Source: Adiantum capillus-veneris
Lineage: Eukaryota > Streptophyta > Polypodiopsida > Polypodiales > Pteridaceae
Direction of reading: 5' to 3'
DNA length: 64,000 nucleotides
NCBI GenBank assembly: GCA_014529385.2
Contig: CM043959.1
Coordinates: forward strand, 12,836,809-12,900,808
Position numbers and translations under genes: made by a program. A model generated the notes under the pieces. It ran no database searches. It saw only the letters and a program-made list of their open reading frames with translations, and was not told the origin of the DNA. Positions 58,324-64,000 of the stretch are shown here, piece by piece (positions within the stretch are counted from its first letter, which is position 1; every line of letters begins with the position of its first letter).

Positions 58324-58364
58324 AAGCAAGTAGGGGGCCAAGTTGCTTGGCCCCCTACTTGCTT
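58324..58364. repeat. Perfect 19-bp inverted repeat with 3-base loop
   Basis: The left arm AAGCAAGTAGGGGGCCAAG (58324-58342), loop TTG and right arm 58346-58364 are perfectly complementary. It lies about 376 bp upstream of the Gypsy-B gag start. A transcript in either direction would form the hairpin. Confidence 0.95.
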
Positions 58365-61300
58365 GGGATTGAAAGTAATCATACATGCCTACAAAGGAGG
58401 GGGTGCCTAGTGTGCATGCATTTAGCAAAAAACAAATCTGAACCTCTAAATCCATGATCATCCTTGCCAATTATTATGGAAAATGTGATGCTCCTAGCAC
58501 ACATTAAAGAGGAATGTAAATAGTTCTGAAAAGGAACTAAACACTTTCTGCTGCAATCATTTGCAAGCCTTGTTGAAACGTTTGAACCATAATAGAAGGT
58601 GAAACATTAATCACTTCTAGGTACAAACAATGAAACCTTTTCATTAACAACTCATAGCCTTTCTATATGCATAAACAACCATCTGTTAATGTTGTTTAGC
58701 AGCACTTGTACCTTAACAAGTCATTATGAGCATCCGACAATTTTTGGCCACTAAAATTGTTCCTGACACGTTGAGTTGAAAACGATTATATAGATTTGAT
58801 CAGCACCTAGGGAGTTTTCCGTGACAGATACTTGAAATAGTGGGCACTAGTGTCAGTCCCAGAGACTCATATTCTCCACATGTGGAATATGTCTCATGTA
58901 AGGATGTCTGAAAAAAGAACATCCTTTAAGTATGAGATGTACTTGTGCGGGGAGGTAACTGCAACATACTACAACGGGAGTGAGAGGAACCCTCATTAGC
59001 CTTGCTCCACATTGGGTAAACTAAACTCCTTGAGTTTCTAGACCATCTTATATCCCATGTGACAACATGTGCCACATAAACCCTACAAGTGGGTCTATAA
59101 CTGCATAATGTAGAAACTTATTTTGGACACTACAACCCAAATTTCTTAGCTCTTACCTGACCTTGTCATCGCTCTTAAGAGAAAAAATGGATGAAGACAT
59201 AGAAGTTTAAGCATCCTTCTTTGAAAGGGAAACAAAAACATAGAAACAAAACCAAATCAGATGCGTACCTAGAGGTTGAACATAGTGTTCACTTACCTGT
59301 AGGCAAATGCATCTGCCCAAATGTTCCGTCTGCATAGGCCTAGGAACACTGATTGAAAATCAGTGAAATTAAAGTAGTATGACACATATAACCCTAGGTG
59401 TTTCCTTCGCAATCCAAACCCCTTGGTTAAATCTACATTGTCAAACCCCTTGATTAGACTTTTGTACGGAAATTGCTCAACTAACAACCAATAGTAATTG
59501 AAGTCAACTTTGGAAGTTGAAATTGTCTAATACCCCTTGGTAGTGTGTGGATTTCTTTCCTTGAAAGTGCAAGTGTGATTCACGGTCCAAGAATTGACCA
59601 TCAATACTTATAATAAGTGATTTAGTAATATGAGTTGGATCTTATCCCAAAACTGTACCCGTACAAACACTCTTAGTGCTATAAATAAAATAGGAGATCG
59701 ATTCAAGTTGGAATCGTATTCACAAATGGTTTTTTTCTAGACCCAAAAATCCATAATCTTGGGTTTATGTGAACAGCTGTGCTGTCTGAAATGCTGGCTT
59801 CATCTATACACCTTGGTAGAGATAAGACCTTACGAGTTTAAGACGTTCAAAAACTCAAATTTATCTTCACACTCAAAGTGTGTAGGGATAAAATGACACC
59901 CAAAAAGTTAGTAATGGCAAGACTCTTGCTTGTCCATTGAAATTGATGGGCACTCAACTGGATAGAATTGTACAATCTTGAAAGCAATCACTGATGGATT
60001 ACAAATTGATGGCTCTTAGCCATTCCAAATAGATGGCAATAGATGGCTCTTAGCCCTTCCTGTTACCGTATTGACATAGAAAGATTGCAATAAAATCATC
60101 CCTAGTTTCACCTTTCCCGCATAGAAGTTGGAAAGAGAGAGAGAGAAATAGGGAATGCTAGGCTGACGAAACCCCTTATTCTATTGTGTTGTATGTCCCT
60201 TGCATATGCTCCAGTGGAGACCATGTATGTGCCGTAGCTTGTCCTATAAGTGTACAACAATGTACTTGTACAACTCTCTCGTAGAGAGAGAGAACACAAG
60301 TCACTTCTTGACCCATCTACCTTGGATATGAGTGTGACTGTATCAGGGTGACTTAAATACGTCACTTTGCCTATGATTAAACATAAAAGATGTTTTAAGA
60401 GATTAGTCACTTACCTTGTCCTTGACAGAGTAGTTAGTGTTATAGTAGAAGCGCACATAGTCATGAGATGGAATTATGTCAATCTCATTGGCATACCATG
60501 CACACAGAGGTGTAAGCCCTTGGCAAACTTGACGGCCCTATAGATTGAGCCAATACTAGAAGTGCCTTGCACAATCGGGCATGGATACATCACAATTTGC
60601 CGTTGCTTTATGTCAATTGTGAGCTTATATCCGCACGTTGTTGAATGTCCAAAATTGTGTGCCAATGTCTTTGATTTGAAGTTGATGGCAAGATCTCTGC
60701 ATGGGTTAGAAGCCTTGCTTCTCATAAATGTTGTCAAAGCACTTTGATTTGTGCAATAGGCAGTCTTGCCAACTTAAAAATTAGAATGTAGAAAAACAAG
60801 AAAACTTGAAATTGTCTAACCTGGTTGCCCTGCTATGGCAAGTTGTATTGAGTTCTTGAAATAAAAACTCGCATAAATCTGGCTCATAGCCATATTTGCT
60901 GCTCAAGTGAGTTAGCATATGTATCATCTACACCCTTGTGTGATTTAAAAATCTGCAGATATCTTGGAAAATTTCCCTAAGCTCATATGCTATTAGCATA
61001 TTCCAAACTTTGGAAACCGCTATGCCAAATGTCAAAAGGGAAGCCTTGCTTCACATAAGTACTCATGCAATTCTGGTGCTCATAGCCAACACATACTCTT
61101 GCCAATTTACAATGGCATAACAAAAGAAATTCGACCTTGTTGAGCATTCACAAATATTGAACTTGTTGAATTGTAGGTAATGGTCGGTCTTACTGAGGTA
61201 CCTGTGCCTTTTTCACCAAGCCTAGCAACAGGCCATGCCAATCTCCATGAGATTCTCAAGCACTACCATGCCCTGACCTTTTTAATGTCGGGAAAAAGCT

Positions 61301-61720
61301 TTGCTTGTAACGAGATCATTTCTCACACAAGCCTTGCTTGACTGTGAGTGGGTGCTGCACACCGTGTGTTCAAAGACAAAAATATCATGCTTTTGGTAAT
61401 GTTGACAAGCCTTGCTAATAGCTTAACACAAGCCATGCTTGTCTGAAATGATGTTCCAACATATCATATATGCATAAGCCATATGTTCATGCAGTTATAG
61501 AAATGAACAATCAATCATGCATGCCAATCCATGTAGAGAAATGGAATTGACCAAGCTAGTAACAATCTTGCTGTAATGGTAGTCAAGCCATGCTTGACAA
61601 ATTCCAACCAACCCCTTGGGCGACAACCAATGCCTAAGTTGGAATTGGCAAACCTCAAAAAAATTCATATGATTGCATAACCATTAAAAAATTGAAGTGA
61701 AAACTTAAACATGTGTCAGT

Positions 61721-62294
61721 AAATCCATGAAGATAGCATAGTCAACGGTACCTGCTCTATACCTTGGATATCCATGCATGCACGTGGAAACAATATCATT
61801 TGATGAATTCTTACCTATAATGACAATGTCTCCATTCTTTCCGTATTAGTTTGGCTCCCTTTGAGCACTCCTAACATGCCTTTTTTCGAGTCTTTTGATT
61901 CTAAAAGCTCACCAAAATCACTTATAGGCGATGAGCATGGATATCTTCCAATAACTACCTTGCTTATGATCAATTATGTTGTTTAATAACCACTTCAAAT
62001 ATTGTCCAAAATCCATGAAGATAGCATAGTCAACGTTACCTGCTCTATCCCTTGGATATCCATGTATGCAGGTGGAAACAATATCATTTGATGAATTTTT
62101 ACCATAATGAAAATGTCTCCATTCTTTTCGTATTGGTTTGGCTCCTTTTGAGCACTTCTAGCATGCCTTTTTTCGAGTCTTTTGATTCTGAAAGCTCACC
62201 AAAATCACTTATAGGCGATGAGCACGGATGTCTTCCAATAACTGCCTTGCTTATGATTAATTATGTTGTTTAATAACCACTTTGAATATTGTCC
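61721..62294. repeat. Tandem duplication, period 288 bp
   Basis: Copy 1 (61721-62007) and copy 2 (62009-62294) both start 'aaatccatgaagatagcata' and end 'attgtcc'. They differ at roughly two dozen positions by eye. Confidence 0.95.
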
Positions 62295-62889
62295 GAAGGC
62301 ACCAAATTCAGATGCTCATCAAAATCCTCAAGCCGACTGTAAAGACTTGGAATAATTTTGCCCGACAAATGTTTTTGCAATCTCAATAAATACTCATATT
62401 TTGGATGCAAAAGGTATCTCCGTCCTCCCCACAGTTGCCAAACAACACCTCCGTGAGTTTGCAACAAAGGAGTGTGTGGGGGAAAATTGTGGATACCCTC
62501 CCTTATGTAATAAAAAAGAACCTAAGGCCCTTGGACTTGGGTGGTTGTTATGTGAAAACAAGGTAGGCATGGTTGATGGTGACGAGCAGCCTATCGCAAA
62601 AGAGAGGAGAGAGAGATGCTGTGCGGGGCTTGCACCCGTTGGACATGGTACTGCAACGGGAGTTTCTTCCGTTATCCTCGCATCCTTGCAGATGCGGGTC
62701 TTGCCTGCTGTCGATTCTGTTGACCCATCCTCTCCCTGACTAAGGGCGCTTGCTGATGGTCCTCAAGCTGCCTCCCTTCATCTGCTAAGCGGCCATGCCC
62801 GCCTACAAGATGTTTTTGGACCTCCTGCTTGCATGAACATGCAAAAGCATGCAAAAACTCATGAGAACCATGCCTTGGTCCCCAAAACT

Positions 62890-62905
62890 CATGGCTCTGA
62901 TACCA
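62890..62905 (-). promoter_or_regulatory. Primer-binding site of an unidentified LTR element
   Basis: The minus strand reads TGGTATCAGAGCCATG, next to a TG-starting LTR candidate at 62907. The internal region would extend to lower coordinates. Confidence 0.7.
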
Positions 62906-62906
62906 A

Positions 62907-63050
62907 TGTGAAGCCCCTGGTGGGACTGCCTTGGAATGATCCTCCCAACCTCCCTTTATATGCCCCATGGGCCTCATTCCCTATCCACACTAGCAACCGG
63001 CCCCTTGGACCTAGTCCTTGACCACCAAGGTTTATGCCCTTGGCATGACA
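62907..63050 (-). repeat. Short LTR candidate (144 bp)
   Basis: It starts TGTGAAGCCCC and ends GGCATGACA, where a gypsy RT sequence in the opposite orientation begins abruptly. The minus strand has a TATA-like CATATAAAGGG at about 62953-62963. No second copy is found in the window, so the identity of the element is open. Confidence 0.45.
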
Positions 63051-64000
63051 GAATATCTTTTTGATAAGCTACAAGGTTTGACCTATTTCAATAGGAAGTG
63101 GCTATCATCAAATAAGGATAGTGAATGAAGATATCCTAAAGAACGCATTTCGTACAACGTTTGGTCTTTATGAATATCTAGTCATGCCTTTTGGCTTGAT
63201 TAATGCACCGGCCACATTCAATTGTCAAATGGAGAAAGTATTTAGACGTACAAAAAATTCATTGGATTTTTCTTTGATAATATCATGATCTACTCCAAGT
63301 TCTTGTAGGAGCACAAGCAACATCTCTAGGTGATCTTTCAAGCTTTGAGGGAGAACAAGCTTTTTATTAGTAAAAAGAAGAGTGAATTTTTCCTTCAAGA
63401 GATTCAATACATAGGTCATATTATTTCTCAAGATAGTATCCGTATTGATCCATCAAAGTTGGAGGTAATAAAAGCATGGCATAATTCAAGGAATCTACAT
63501 GAGCTAAGAAGCTTTATTGGTATGTGTGCATATTGTAGACGCTTCATAGCCAATTTCTCTCAAATAGCGAGACCATTGCATGACTTAACAAAGAAGAACG
63601 TTAAGTACTCATGGACTGCTGAAGAGAATAATGCTTTTGACAAGCTCAAAGAGAAGCTTACCTTCCAACCAATCCTTATGCTTCCAGATCTCTCAAAGCA
63701 TTTGAGGTCCAATGTGATGCTTGTGGTGATTGCCTTGGAGCAGTCTTGCTTCAAGAAGGGCATGCCATAAAATATGAGAGTCGAAGGATCAATGCCGATG
63801 AACGAGTCTTGGGTATATATGAAAAAGAGCTTTTAGCTGTTCTACATGCCCTAGACACATGGAAGAACTATCTACTGGGGACTCCATTTATTTTGAGAAC
63901 GGACCGCCAAAGTCTCACGTACTTCATGACGCAAACCAAGCTTTTTGACAAAAAAATGAGGTGAGAAAATTTTCTTTCACAATTTTATTTTCATATTGCT
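63051..64000 (+). pseudogene. Ty3/gypsy RT/RNase H fragment, runs off the right edge
   Basis: It begins inside RT with [12 protein letters not shown], has a small deletion, then [19 protein letters not shown] and a polymerase box degraded to F-F-D-N (Y/F-x-D-D expected). The connecting region (63330-63770) reads F-L-Q-E-I-Q-Y-I-G-H-I-I-S, L-R-S-F-I-G-M-C-A-Y-C-R-R-F-I and W-T-A-E-E-N-N-A-F-D-K-L. RNase H (63746-63961) has G-I-Y-E-K-E-L-L-A-V-L-H-A-L and L-R-T-D-R-Q-S-L-T-Y-F. At least three frameshifts or stops are present. The upstream RT part is missing, cut at the LTR candidate. Confidence 0.85.

Larger units (their letters stand above)
57949..62400. other. Repeat-rich stretch without recognised genes
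   Basis: Notable contents are a perfect 19-bp hairpin (58324-58364), a near-duplicate 'agatggctcttagcc' region at 60010-60060, many copies of an 'aagcc(t/a)tgctt' string between 60710 and 61600, and a 288-bp tandem duplication (61721-62294). An 87-residue minus-strand ORF at 60474-60737 contains H-N-F-G-H-S-T-T-C-G-Y but I cannot assign it. This could include the Gypsy-B leader or belong to the element whose primer-binding site is at 62890. Confidence 0.4.

Noticed and set aside
60474-60737. 87-residue minus-strand ORF as a possible gene exon
   Set aside because: No family motif recognised, no neighbouring exon or homologous piece, and the surroundings are repeat-rich. Mentioned only as region content.

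Overview
This window looks like nuclear DNA of a large-genome land plant. It is almost wholly mobile-element sequence with long GA/CA microsatellites and small decayed host-gene pieces (tandem pentatricopeptide-repeat units, a possible lipase end). The abundance of decayed PPR units and the element types would fit a fern or another non-angiosperm vascular plant, but that is inference. I see no intact host gene, no rRNA, no CRISPR array and no tRNA I can support. All coordinates, TSDs and domain calls below were read by eye.

Layout. 1-11070: a minus-strand Ty3/gypsy element (Gypsy-A) entering from the left edge, with a long post-integrase accessory ORF, IN, RNase H, RT, PR, gag, primer-binding site and a putative 5' LTR full of microsatellites. 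11071-12960: no genes. 12961-16425: an inverted copy of an AT-rich repeat family (called D here). 16426-18427: microsatellites (including a compound CA/GA tract of about 268 bp) and PPR pseudogene units. 18428-23949: a complete but inactivated Ty1/copia element (Copia-1) with 754/764-bp LTRs and a GACCA duplication, inserted in the PPR pseudogene, which resumes at 23950-24345. 24346-34500: tandem repeats, a segmental duplication carrying D-family insertions, a gypsy gag scrap, and a 5-kb L1-type LINE (28929-33963) with a 17-bp target duplication. 34880-35254: possible lipase remnant. About 36719-57948: a second minus-strand gypsy (Gypsy-B).

Gypsy-B carries two nested insertions. One is a 2,786-bp TG...CA unit (39491-42276, duplication CTCTC) in its accessory ORF. 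The other is a young Copia-2 (49033-54583, 192-bp LTRs, duplication TGTGT) inside its RT. 57949-62890 is an unexplained repeat-rich stretch with a perfect 19-bp hairpin and a 288-bp tandem duplication. 62890-63050 is a PBS plus a short LTR, and 63051-64000 is a plus-strand gypsy RT/RNase H fragment running off the right edge.

The most interesting part is the shared plan of the two gypsy elements. Each has a post-integrase ORF of roughly 900 codons, with an N-terminal domain followed by a charged, coiled-coil-like tail. Gypsy-B also appears to have a second retropepsin-like domain fused in frame after its integrase, followed by a W-x-P-K repeat segment. All copies here carry stops, frameshifts or deletions, so the window records nested invasion and decay rather than active elements.
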